NCBI GenBank assembly: GCA_041389885.1
Contig: JAWKRB010000048.1
Span: 1-40,382, forward strand
Source of the DNA: JAWKRB01 sp041389885
GTDB lineage: Bacteria; Myxococcota_A; Polyangia; Polyangiales; Ga0077539
DNA: 40,382 nucleotides
Direction: 5' to 3'
Part shown: in pieces, positions 9,461 to 16,770 of the stretch
Numbering within the stretch: the first letter of the stretch is position 1
Layout: the number at the start of each line of letters is the position of its first letter
Position numbers and translations under genes: made by a program
The notes under the pieces: model-generated
The model's input: the letters and a program-made list of their open reading frames with translations, nothing else
Told to the model about the DNA's origin: nothing
Database searches by the model: none

Positions 9461-10543
9461 TCAGAGCGCGACGACCACGCCCAGGCCGACCGAGAGCGTC
9501 GGTCCGGTGAAGCCCGCGGCGCGCGCCGCGCCCGACTCGATCACCACGGGCTGAAGCGCCGTGCCCGCGGTGGCGTCGAGGGTGGTCCACCAGCGTCGGC
9601 TGACCCGCACGCGCAGCGACGCGACCACCGAGACGAAGAACACCCCGGCGTCTCCCTGCCCCGCGCGCACCCCCGCGACCGTGGGGCGACCTTGGACCCA
9701 GGCCCACCCCGCCTCGAAGCGCGGGCCGAGCTCCAGCGCCACCCGCTCCCCGCCCGCCAGGAGCGTCGCCGAGAGCGCCGCGGTGGCCAGGCCCAGATCG
9801 ATCTCACCCAGAGGATCGAAGGCCGTGCCGGCGTGCGCCCCGGCGTCGAGGCGGAGCCGCAGGGGCCAGCGGGGCGAGGGCGCGAAGCCCAGCGTCGCCC
9901 GCCCCCCGAGGAGCGCCGCGTTGGCCGCGGGGAAGGTCAGCGCCGCGAAGGAGATCCCCACGCTCCAGCGCGGGGGCGCCTCGGCGACGGGGCGACGCGG
10001 GGGCGGGGGCGCCGGGGGAGGGAGGTCGCCGCGGCTCCGCAGCGCGCCGAGGAGCCGCACCACCATCGCCGCGCGCACCCGGCTCGGGGGCGCCTCGGGC
10101 GCGGGGGGCGAGGGGTCGAGGGCGAGCTCGGCCCAGCTCGCGCGGAGGAGCTCCGCGGCGGCGAGGGCGAGGGCGCGGGCCCTCCCCGAGGCGGGCACGT
10201 CTCCGAGGTCCACCGCGCGACGCACGCTCTTGCGGGTGACCGCGTCGTCGATCGAGAGGGCGAGCGCGGTCGCGCCCTCTGCGCACACCGGGAACTCCAG
10301 GCGGATCACCGCGAGCGCGCCCTCGTCGTCGGCGTCGAAGCGCAGCTCCTCGACGCCGTCGCCCTCGAGCTCGGTGCGCAGGAGCGCGCGCCAGGCCCCC
10401 TCGACGAAGGGAGGCGTCGCGCAGCCGAGGGGCGCCACGTGCACCCGGCTCGGCGCGGCCCGCGGCGCCTGGGCGTCGGCGCTCGACGCGCGGAGCAGCG
10501 ACGCCGCGAGACACGCCGACACGACGCGCAGCCCCGCGCTCAC
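9461..10543 (-). CDS. exported hypothetical protein with probable C-terminal beta-barrel
   Basis: The start is GTG 10543, overlapping the stop of the upstream FecR/TPR gene as GTGA. From there a signal peptide is visible (VVSACLAASLLRASSADAQA), then about 135 residues of mixed structure and a Pro-rich hinge near residues 180-200. The C-terminal half consists of alternating short beta-strand segments (WSVGISFAALTF, LRLRLDAGAH, VALELGPRFEAGWAW, VFFVSVVASLRVRVS) that end in hydrophobic GLGVVVAL. This resembles a small outer-membrane barrel. Residue numbers are approximate. It is the last gene of the ECF sigma operon and is probably an effector or structural protein expressed with it. No family name can be given. 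Confidence 0.7.
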   Translation of the reverse strand: MSAGLRVVSACLAASLLRASSADAQAPRAAPSRVHVAPLGCATPPFVEGAWRALLRTELEGDGVEELRFDADDEGALAVIRLEFPVCAEGATALALSIDDAVTRKSVRRAVDLGDVPASGRARALALAAAELLRASWAELALDPSPPAPEAPPSRVRAAMVVRLLGALRSRGDLPPPAPPPPRRPVAEAPPRWSVGISFAALTFPAANAALLGGRATLGFAPSPRWPLRLRLDAGAHAGTAFDPLGEIDLGLATAALSATLLAGGERVALELGPRFEAGWAWVQGRPTVAGVRAGQGDAGVFFVSVVASLRVRVSRRWWTTLDATAGTALQPVVIESGAARAAGFTGPTLSVGLGVVVAL

Positions 10544-11674
10544 GGCCCCTCGCAGGCCTCGCGCATACGGTCCGCGTAGCGCCCCTGGGGAAAGCCCGCG
10601 AGGTACTCCCGCGCCGCCGCGCACGCCCCCGCGCGATCGCCCGCGCGCCCGCGGGCCTCGACGAGCCGCGCGCGGAGGTCTTCGACGAGGCTCCGCGGAG
10701 GGCGCAGCGCCAGCGAGCGCTCGAACCACCGCGCCGCGAGCGCGGGGCGACCGCGCTGCGAGAGCTCGTCGCGGCCCAGGGTGAACGCCGCCATCGCCAG
10801 CCCACAGTGCTCGGTGTCAGGCGCATCGCAGCCCGAGCGAGTGCCGCCTGGTCGTGGTGCCGCGTGCGGCGCGCGATGTCGAGACGAGATGTGGCGGGGT
10901 CACCGGGCGCGGCCTCGCGCTCGAACCCCTGTCTCCCAACGACTCCCCACGCCCGCGGACGTCGCCCTCGCGGGCCCTCGCGCGCCACGCGGGGAGCCCG
11001 GCGGAGGCGGCGCGCGCCGCGCGCTCGACCCGCAGCGACGGGCGGGGCGCGGGCGGGCCCGCGGCCTCACGGGCGCGGGCGCCTGACCGAGAGGGACTGC
11101 CCCGTGGTGAGCACGCGGTGACCGCCCGGCACCGCCGCGCCGTCGACCCACACCGTGCCGTGAGCGACCCGCACCCGCAGGGTGCGCGGCGCGCGCACGA
11201 CGGTGAACGCCGTGCCCACGACGGTGACCGTCGCGAGGCCGCGGTCGACGCGCCAACGCCGGGGCCCCCGGTGCGACCTTCGAAGGACGCCGCGCCGCCG
11301 CGGCGAGAACGCCATCTGGCGCCGCCTGCGTTCGCTGGCCTCAGCGAGGTCTCGGGCCCCAGGGCCACGGTGGACCCGTCGTTCGAAGCGCACCGTGCGC
11401 GCGACGGTCGCGGAGGCGCTCGGAGCTCCTACTCGAGGTGAGCTCGGCGTGGTCCGCGAGCAGCGGGCCGCGGAGGATCGCACGGCGGGGCGGGGCGGCG
11501 CCGGGCGAAGCTGAGGCGGCCACGGCGGCGGCGCGGCGGCGGCGAGGGCGAGCGCGGGCCAGGCGCGGGTCTTCGGGCGGTGACGGCGGCCCTCGACCTC
11601 GCGCCATGCGCTCGACGTCGGCGTCGCTGAAGGGCTCGCGGACGGTGCTCGCCCAGCCGGGGGTGCTCGCTCAC
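10540..11674 (-). CDS. FecR-domain / TPR protein of the ECF sigma operon, frameshifted as given
   Basis: The start is GTG 11674, overlapping the sigma-factor stop (GTGA). The frame changes several times. Recognisable pieces in order are: SEHPRLGEHR at the start, an EPFSDADVERM then WREVEGRRHRPKTRAWPALALAAAA segment (probable membrane helix), GSTVALGPETSLRPANAGG, and a FecR core (LATVTVVGTAFTVVRAP, LRVRVAHGTVWVDG, GGHRVLTTGQSLSV at about 11080-11250). After a poorly resolved 10900-11060 stretch come TPR-like helices with DAPDTEHCGLAMAAFTLGRDE through EYLAGFPQGRYADRM, ending at 10540. FecR proteins sense or transmit signals to their partner sigma factor. FecR fused to TPR next to an ECF sigma is common in Myxococcota (family knowledge). 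The expected product is about 375 residues. Confidence 0.68.
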
Positions 11675-12297
11675 GACGCCCCTCCCATCGCGCGCGCGAC
11701 GCGGGCCTCGGCGGCGGCGACGCGGCGCTTCACCGTCGCGAGGGAGCAGGCGCACAGCGAGGCGACGGCCTCGAGGGTCTCTCCGTTCACCCGGTGGAGC
11801 ACCCACGCGGCGCGCTCGTCGGCCGAGGCGCGCGCGAGGGCCGACTCGACGGCCGCGAGCTCGGCGCGCACGTCGGCGGGCGCGTCGCGGGCGCACAGGG
11901 AGTGGAGGGGCGCGTCGTCGGCGCCGTCGTCGAGGCCGACGAAGCGAAGGACCTTGCGGCGTCGCATCGCGCGCTGGCACCGCGACACCGCGATGCGCGC
12001 GAGCCAGCCCCGCAGCGCCGCGGGCTCGCGGAGCTGGTCGAGGGACGAGAGGGCGAGGGCGAAGGTGTCTTGCACGATGTCTTCGGCGTCTTGACGACGA
12101 GCGCTGAGCCGGAGCGCGAGGGAGCCAATGTATCGAACGTGACGTCGGTAGATCGCCTCCTCGGCGAGCCGGTCGCCCGCGCGCGCCCGCAGCACGAGCG
12201 CCGCGTCGTCGTCACGCGGGTCGGCCTCGCGTGCCGAGCACGTCGTCGGGGTGGCGGGCGCCGCCCCGCGACGGTCGCGATGGAGCGCCACGGTCAT
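11671..12297 (-). CDS. ECF-type RNA polymerase sigma factor
   Basis: This 208-residue sigma-70 family protein contains region 2 (LVLRARAGDRLAEEAIYRRH, with DAEDIVQDTFALAL as region 2.2 and GWLARIAVSRCQRAMRRRK as the DNA-melting part). A short linker leads to region 4, a helix-turn-helix in VNGETLEAVASLCACSLATV followed by KRRV. It directs RNA polymerase to a small regulon in response to an envelope or other signal. ATG 12297 is chosen; a longer open frame upstream to 12438 runs across the promoter region and lacks sigma-like sequence. It is the first gene of an operon with the FecR/TPR and exported proteins, each joined by a 4-nt overlap. The divergent promoter region carries a symmetric motif that may be its own target. 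Confidence 0.92.
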   Translation of the reverse strand: MTVALHRDRRGAAPATPTTCSAREADPRDDDAALVLRARAGDRLAEEAIYRRHVRYIGSLALRLSARRQDAEDIVQDTFALALSSLDQLREPAALRGWLARIAVSRCQRAMRRRKVLRFVGLDDGADDAPLHSLCARDAPADVRAELAAVESALARASADERAAWVLHRVNGETLEAVASLCACSLATVKRRVAAAEARVARAMGGAS

Positions 12298-12487
12298 CAA
12301 GGAGCTGCCTCTGTACAGAGCGCTGACATCGAGCCATCGGCTCACGAAAAATACGTGCCAGAGAATTTCTGGGTGAATCGGGACGACCCTGCGCCGGAGT
12401 GTGCCATCCGCGGCGTCTCCGCCGTGCGCTCGATTCACCGAAAGAATTTCTGAGCCGGTGCGGCGCCCTCGCGGCTCTGTGCCAGGT
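12298..12487. promoter_or_regulatory. divergent promoter region with a large inverted motif pair
   Basis: This 190-nt region lies between the ECF sigma operon (leftward) and the Kazal lipoprotein gene (rightward). The plus strand reads AGAATTTCTGGGTGAATCG at 12362-12380. The opposite strand at 12451-12431 reads AGAAATTCTTTCGGTGAATCG. Each copy combines a dyad AGAA-N-TTCT with GGTGAATCG and points toward the gene on its side, about 108 and 134 nt from the starts. The region is strikingly AT-richer than its surroundings. It may be paired promoters for this sigma factor or a shared operator. The function is inferred. Confidence 0.6.
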
Positions 12488-13882
12488 ATGAGAGACCTTC
12501 AACGCCTTGCAGGGTGGGTGTCGCTGGCGATCGCCGTCGGCGCCGGGTGCAACCCCGTGGTGATTCGCGCCCTCGACCCCGGCGCAGACGGCGGCGCGAC
12601 GGGCGACGCGCCCGTGGGTTCGGACGTCGTGTCGGTCGACGCGCCCGACGCCGGGCGGTGCGCGAGCAACGCCAACTGCTCCGTGACGGAGTACTGCGCG
12701 GGCAACGGCTGCGGCGCGGGGGGAGTCTGCACGCCGAGGCCGCAGGACTGTCCGTTGAACTACGCGCCGGTGTGCGGCTGCGACGGCCGCACCTACGGAA
12801 ACGCTTGCGGCGCAGCGGCCGCGGGCGCTCGCGTGGCGCGGTCCGGCGCCTGCGAGGGCGTGGACGCCGGCGTGGACGCGGGCCCCGCGAGCTGCCTCGC
12901 GAACCGCGACTGCTCCGTGACGGAGTACTGCGCGGGCAGCGGCTGCGGGGGAGCCGGCGTGTGCGCGCCGAGGCCCGACGCGTGCCCCGCGATCGAGGCG
13001 CCGGTGTGCGGCTGCGACGGTCGTACGTACTCGAACGAGTGCGTCGCCGCGAGCGCGGGCGTGCGCTTCGCGACGCGGGGCGCGTGCGGGGGGTCGAGCG
13101 ACGGCGGGGCGCCCGCCGACGCCGGCGAGGCGAGCTGCGCGAGCGAGCGCGACTGCACCGGCGGCCGCGAGTGCGTGTTCCCCCTCGGGGTGTGCACGGC
13201 GCGCGGGGTGTGCGAGCTGCCGACCCCGTGCTTTCGGCCTGAGACCTTCTGCTCCTGCGCGCGGGAGACCTACGAGAGCTGTCGTCCGACGCGTCCCACC
13301 GTCGCCGCGGGCGCGTGCCCCTCGACGGGCGACGCCGGGGCGCCCGGCTGCGCGAGCTCGCGCGACTGCGCCGCGGGTGAGACCTGCGAGTTCCCGTCGT
13401 CGGGCTGCGCGCAGGTGGGTCGTTGCGCGCCGACGATCCAGTGCCTTCGGGCGGAGCCCTTCTGCGGCTGCGACGGTCAGACCTCCATGGGCTGCGTCCC
13501 CGAGCGCCCCACGGCGCACCGCGGCGCCTGCGAGCCCGCCCCCGACGCCGGGGCCTCGCGCTGCGCCGCCGTGCTCTGCGGCCCCGGCACGGCGTGCTGC
13601 GAGTCGACGGGCGCCTGCTACGACACCCGCTGCCTCGCGTGCTGCATGCCGACCGTCGACGCCGGGGTCGCGCCCGGCTCCTGTCGATCGAACAGCGAGT
13701 GCGCCGCCGGCGCCTACTGCGCCGCGAGCGCCTGCGGCGCGACGGGCCGCTGCGCGCCGCGCCCCGAGGTCTGCCCTGGCATCTACGCGCCGGTGTGCGG
13801 CTGCGACGGCCGCACGTACTCCAGCGACTGCGTCGCCGCGAGCCAGGGGGTGATCGTCGCGCGCCCCGGCGCCTGTCCCTGA
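12488..13882 (+). CDS. multi-Kazal-domain lipoprotein (putative secreted protease inhibitor)
   Basis: The 464-residue product has a lipoprotein signal ending in VGAGC (Cys21) and an Asp/Ala-rich linker. Tandem Cys-rich modules follow. Three are canonical Kazal-like domains with APVCGCDGRTY-(G/S)N/S-x-C, at about 12749-12853, 12983-13087 and 13772-13876. Two between them are degenerate (PETFCSCARETYESC and AEPFCGCDGQTSMGC), and there is a further C-rich stretch (CGPGTACCESTGACYDTRC). Each Kazal unit is preceded by a small xCSVTEYCAG or CAAGAYC module. Kazal domains inhibit serine proteases, so a surface-anchored inhibitor protecting against self or prey proteases is a reasonable inference. It is divergent from the ECF sigma operon and may be controlled by it. 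Confidence 0.85.
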   Translation: MRDLQRLAGWVSLAIAVGAGCNPVVIRALDPGADGGATGDAPVGSDVVSVDAPDAGRCASNANCSVTEYCAGNGCGAGGVCTPRPQDCPLNYAPVCGCDGRTYGNACGAAAAGARVARSGACEGVDAGVDAGPASCLANRDCSVTEYCAGSGCGGAGVCAPRPDACPAIEAPVCGCDGRTYSNECVAASAGVRFATRGACGGSSDGGAPADAGEASCASERDCTGGRECVFPLGVCTARGVCELPTPCFRPETFCSCARETYESCRPTRPTVAAGACPSTGDAGAPGCASSRDCAAGETCEFPSSGCAQVGRCAPTIQCLRAEPFCGCDGQTSMGCVPERPTAHRGACEPAPDAGASRCAAVLCGPGTACCESTGACYDTRCLACCMPTVDAGVAPGSCRSNSECAAGAYCAASACGATGRCAPRPEVCPGIYAPVCGCDGRTYSSDCVAASQGVIVARPGACP

Positions 13883-13938
13883 TGGCACAACGCCGCGGTC
13901 GAGCTCGCGCGCCGCGGCGTGCGTGCTAGCCCCTGCGG

Positions 13939-16158
13939 GTGCGCGCGATCCTCCTCGTTCCTGTCCTCTCGCTCCTCGGCTGCACCGACGCCGTGAGCGG
14001 CTCCAACGCCTTCCTCGACGTGCCCGACGCCGGGGCGCCGAGCGTCGACTCGGGGCCGCTCCGAGACGTCCCCGACGACCTCCCGGCGCGCTCGGCCACG
14101 GGCCTCGACCGCCGCCCCGAGAACCGCACCTGCGTGGCCTTCGCCCGCCCCCGGCTCGGCTCTGTGGCGCTCACGCGGGTGTTCCCTTCGCTGCCGTCGC
14201 TCTCGGGCACCGTCGCCCTCACGCCCTCTCCCCTCGAGCCGGGCCGTTGGTTCATCGTCTCGCAGTCGGGAACGGTGTGGTCCTTCGCCGCGGGAGACAG
14301 CGCGCGCACGCCGGCGCTGAACATCGCGTCGCGCCTCCGCGCGGGGGGTGAGGGAGGGCTGCTGGGCATCGCGTTTCACCCTGACGTCGCGCGCAACCGC
14401 TATGTCTATTTCAACTACACCGCGCCGCCGCAGGCGGCGGGCGAGGCGCTGCGCTCGCGGGTCGTGCGCTTCACCCTGCGCGACAGCCGCACCATCGACC
14501 CGTCGACGGAGCGGGTGATCCTCGAGGTGTCGCAGCCCTTCGCGAACCACAACGGCGGGAGCCTGGCCTTCGGCCCCGACGGGATGCTCTACCTCGGCTT
14601 CGGCGACGGCGGCTCGGCCAACGACCCGCGGCGCACGGGGCAGAACCGCGACGTGCTGCTCGGAAAGATCCTGCGCATCGACGTGAACGTCCCTGACGAC
14701 GCGACGCCGGCCTACGCGATCCCGAGCGACAACCCCTTCGCGGGCGGCGGCGGTCGCCCCGAGGTGTGGGCCTACGGGATTCGCAACCCCTGGCGCTTCA
14801 GCTTCGACCGCGTGACGGGGCAGCTCTGGCTCGGAGACGTCGGCCAGAACCGCCTCGAGGAGGTCGACCTCATCGAGCGCGGCGGGAACTACGGCTGGAA
14901 CACCATGGAGGGCTCAAGCTGCCTCGTGGGCACGAGCTGCGACCGAACGGGGTTGATCCTCCCGGTGGTGGAGTACGGTCGCAGCGAGGGCGCCTCGATC
15001 ACCGGGGGATACGTCTACCGCGGCGGCGCGATCCCCGGCCTCGGGGGCGCGTTCATCTTCGGAGACTTCGTGAGCGGGCGGGTGTGGGCCGTGACCCGCG
15101 ACGGCGCCGGCGCGCCGCAGCGCACGCTCCTCGCGAGCTCGGGGCGCAACATCGCCTCGTTCGCGCAGGACGCCGACGGCGAGGTGTACGTCGTCTACTA
15201 CGACGGTCGCGTCGACCAGCTCACCCCCGCGGGCGAGGCGATGGACGCGGTGCCCCGAACGCTCTCCGCGACCGGGTGCGTCGACCCCGCGAACCCGTTG
15301 CGCCCGGCGTCAGGGTTGATCCCCTACGCGCCCAACGCGCCGTTCTGGAGCGACGGCGCCGAGAAGTCCCGACACCTGGCCCTGCCCGAGGGAGGGCGCA
15401 TCACCGTGGGGGCCGACGGCGACTGGGACCTTCCCATCGGCACCGTGCTGGTCAAGGACTTCGACCTCGGGGGGCGGCGCATCGAGACGCGACTGCTCGT
15501 TCGCCACGAAGACGGCGACTGGGCCGGCTACACCTACGCCTGGAACGACGCGCAGACCGACGCGACCCTGGTCACGGGGAGCGTGACCCGAGAGTTCCCC
15601 GCCGGGCGCTGGGTGTACCCCTCGCGCGACCAGTGCATGGAGTGCCACACCCGCGCGGCGGGGCGCTCGCTGGGCCTCGAGACGGCGCAGCTCAACGGCG
15701 ACCTCGTGTACCCCGCCACCGGGCGTCGGGCGAACCAGCTCGCCACCCTCGAAGCAATCGGGGTCTTCACCGCGCCCCTGGGTGACCCCGCGGGGCAGCC
15801 CCGCCTGGTGAACCCCTACGGCGCCGAGGGCACCGACGAGGCGCGCGCTCGCGCCTACCTGCACACCAACTGCGCCCAGTGCCACCAGCCCGGCGGGCCC
15901 GGACGCGGCGGCATGGACCTGCGGTACACCACCCCCTTCGCGGGCACGGGCACCTGCGACGCCGCGCCCCTCGCGGGCGACCTCGGGGTCACGGGCGCGA
16001 GGCAATTCGCGCCGGGCGACCCCGCTCGCTCGCTGCTCGCGCTCCGTTCGCGGGAGACGGGGATGAATCGAATGCCGCCCATCGGCAGCGGGCGCGTGGA
16101 CGAGCCCGGCGTCGCGGTGCTCGAGCGCTGGATCCGCGGCACGAGGGCGTGCCCATGA
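13939..16158 (+). CDS. lipoprotein fusion: PQQ-type sugar (sorbosone/glucose) dehydrogenase plus SO2930-like diheme cytochrome domain
   Basis: The 739-residue product starts at GTG 13939 with lipobox LLGC (Cys15). Residues about 60-430 are a six-bladed propeller of the soluble glucose/sorbosone dehydrogenase family: GGEGGLLGIAFHPD, FANHNGGSLAFGPDG (active-site His), MLYLGFGDGGSANDP, GIRNPWRFSFD, GGNYGWNTMEG. Residues about 440-739 resemble the SO2930/HNE_0200-type domain with two heme-binding sites, CMECH (from residue 566) and CAQCH (from 645), and NRMPPIG as possible heme ligand region. The enzyme would oxidise a sugar or alcohol outside the inner membrane and pass electrons to its own hemes. 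It follows the Kazal gene by 56 nt and is probably transcribed with it or from its own promoter. Confidence 0.88.
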   Translation: MRAILLVPVLSLLGCTDAVSGSNAFLDVPDAGAPSVDSGPLRDVPDDLPARSATGLDRRPENRTCVAFARPRLGSVALTRVFPSLPSLSGTVALTPSPLEPGRWFIVSQSGTVWSFAAGDSARTPALNIASRLRAGGEGGLLGIAFHPDVARNRYVYFNYTAPPQAAGEALRSRVVRFTLRDSRTIDPSTERVILEVSQPFANHNGGSLAFGPDGMLYLGFGDGGSANDPRRTGQNRDVLLGKILRIDVNVPDDATPAYAIPSDNPFAGGGGRPEVWAYGIRNPWRFSFDRVTGQLWLGDVGQNRLEEVDLIERGGNYGWNTMEGSSCLVGTSCDRTGLILPVVEYGRSEGASITGGYVYRGGAIPGLGGAFIFGDFVSGRVWAVTRDGAGAPQRTLLASSGRNIASFAQDADGEVYVVYYDGRVDQLTPAGEAMDAVPRTLSATGCVDPANPLRPASGLIPYAPNAPFWSDGAEKSRHLALPEGGRITVGADGDWDLPIGTVLVKDFDLGGRRIETRLLVRHEDGDWAGYTYAWNDAQTDATLVTGSVTREFPAGRWVYPSRDQCMECHTRAAGRSLGLETAQLNGDLVYPATGRRANQLATLEAIGVFTAPLGDPAGQPRLVNPYGAEGTDEARARAYLHTNCAQCHQPGGPGRGGMDLRYTTPFAGTGTCDAAPLAGDLGVTGARQFAPGDPARSLLALRSRETGMNRMPPIGSGRVDEPGVAVLERWIRGTRACP

Positions 16159-16182
16159 CGGAGCGCGCTCGACGGCGGCGCG

Positions 16183-16446
16183 CTACTGCGCGGCGCGGCA
16201 GCCGTGCGAGGTGAGGTACTGCTCGCGGGCCTCGTTGGAGGTGAGCGCGGAGTACTCGCGCGCGGCGTTTCGCTCGCACTGGCTCTCGATCGAGGGGTCG
16301 CCGCTGCCGAGGTGATGGCAGTGCTCCTCCACCGCGGCGTGACACGCGATCCAGCGGGCGCGACCGGCCTCGGGCACGTCGCTCGCGCGGTTGGAGGTCG
16401 TCGCGCATCCGAGCGCGAGGAGAACGAGGGTCGAGAGCATCTTCAT
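16183..16446 (-). CDS. small Cys-containing lipoprotein, unknown function
   Basis: An 87-residue protein with lipoprotein signal ending LALGC (Cys14), then a mature part rich in Cys and His (WIACHAAVEEHCHHLG, SQCERNAAREY, LTSHGC). ATG 16446 is preceded by a good ribosome binding site (AGGGAGGAACCGCC). The first cysteine pattern (ACH, HCHH) could hold a metal but is not a CxxCH heme site. The gene converges on the sugar dehydrogenase gene with a 24-nt gap. No family is recognised. Confidence 0.78.
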   Translation of the reverse strand: MKMLSTLVLLALGCATTSNRASDVPEAGRARWIACHAAVEEHCHHLGSGDPSIESQCERNAAREYSALTSNEAREQYLTSHGCRAAQ

Positions 16447-16534
16447 GGCGGTTCCTCCCTGGTGAACGGTTGAGATGCCTGGGAGGGCATTCGAGATTCG
16501 TGCCACGTGTCAGAAGGTCGACCCACGCCGCGCG

Positions 16535-16557
16535 CTCTCTCCCGCCTCGGGAGAGGG
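16535..16557. repeat. palindrome A (core CTCCCGCCTCGGGAG)
   Basis: The sequence CTCTCCCG-CCT-CGGGAGAG forms an 8-bp perfect stem with 3-nt loop, extendable by a G-T and a G-C pair. Its core is the exact reverse complement of the core of palindrome B 100 nt away. It lies 89 nt upstream of the small lipoprotein gene, so it is not at that gene's end. Confidence 0.75.
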
Positions 16558-16633
16558 CTCTGCAAAGGAGTAAGGGTTCATAGGATTCGCAGTCCTCACC
16601 GAAGCCATCCATGACGTCTGCCCGACCGAAGAA

Positions 16634-16660
16634 CCCCTTCTCCCGAGGCGGGAGAAGGGG
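16634..16660. repeat. palindrome B (12-bp perfect stem, core CTCCCGAGGCGGGAG)
   Basis: CCCCTTCTCCCG-AGG-CGGGAGAAGGGG is a perfect 12-bp stem with a 3-nt loop. No T tract follows on either strand, so it is not a typical intrinsic terminator. With palindrome A it makes an inverted pair, suggesting a REP-like or small mobile-type repeat, or a regulatory structure. Confidence 0.8.
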
Positions 16661-16770
16661 TGCGCGGCAGCGCGGGATGTGGGTACGTCCGTCGCGCGGA
16701 ACCCTTCACATCCCCTGTGGAAAGGTACTAGGTATCACCATCGCGTGTTCGCGCGGCGTTGGAGCGATGT

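Larger units (their letters stand above)
16447..16770. other. 324-nt intergenic region with two mutually inverted palindromes
   Basis: This is the longest gene-free stretch in the window. It contains two hairpins with the same core in opposite orientation (16535-16557 and 16634-16660; see separate entries), an AAGGAGTAAGGGTTCATAGG stretch at about 16565, and a weak promoter-like TTCACA ... TACTAG at about 16708-16735 ahead of the protoporphyrinogen oxidase gene. No small ORF with good codon use is visible between the hairpins. Confidence 0.6.

Noticed and set aside
12401..12487. N-terminal extension of the Kazal gene upstream of ATG 12488
   Set aside because: The extension crosses the inverted motif region and would bury the clear lipoprotein signal peptide.
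16634..16660. Rho-independent terminator
   Set aside because: The stem is strong, but no T run follows on either strand and the gene ends next to it do not fit. It is listed as a palindrome instead.
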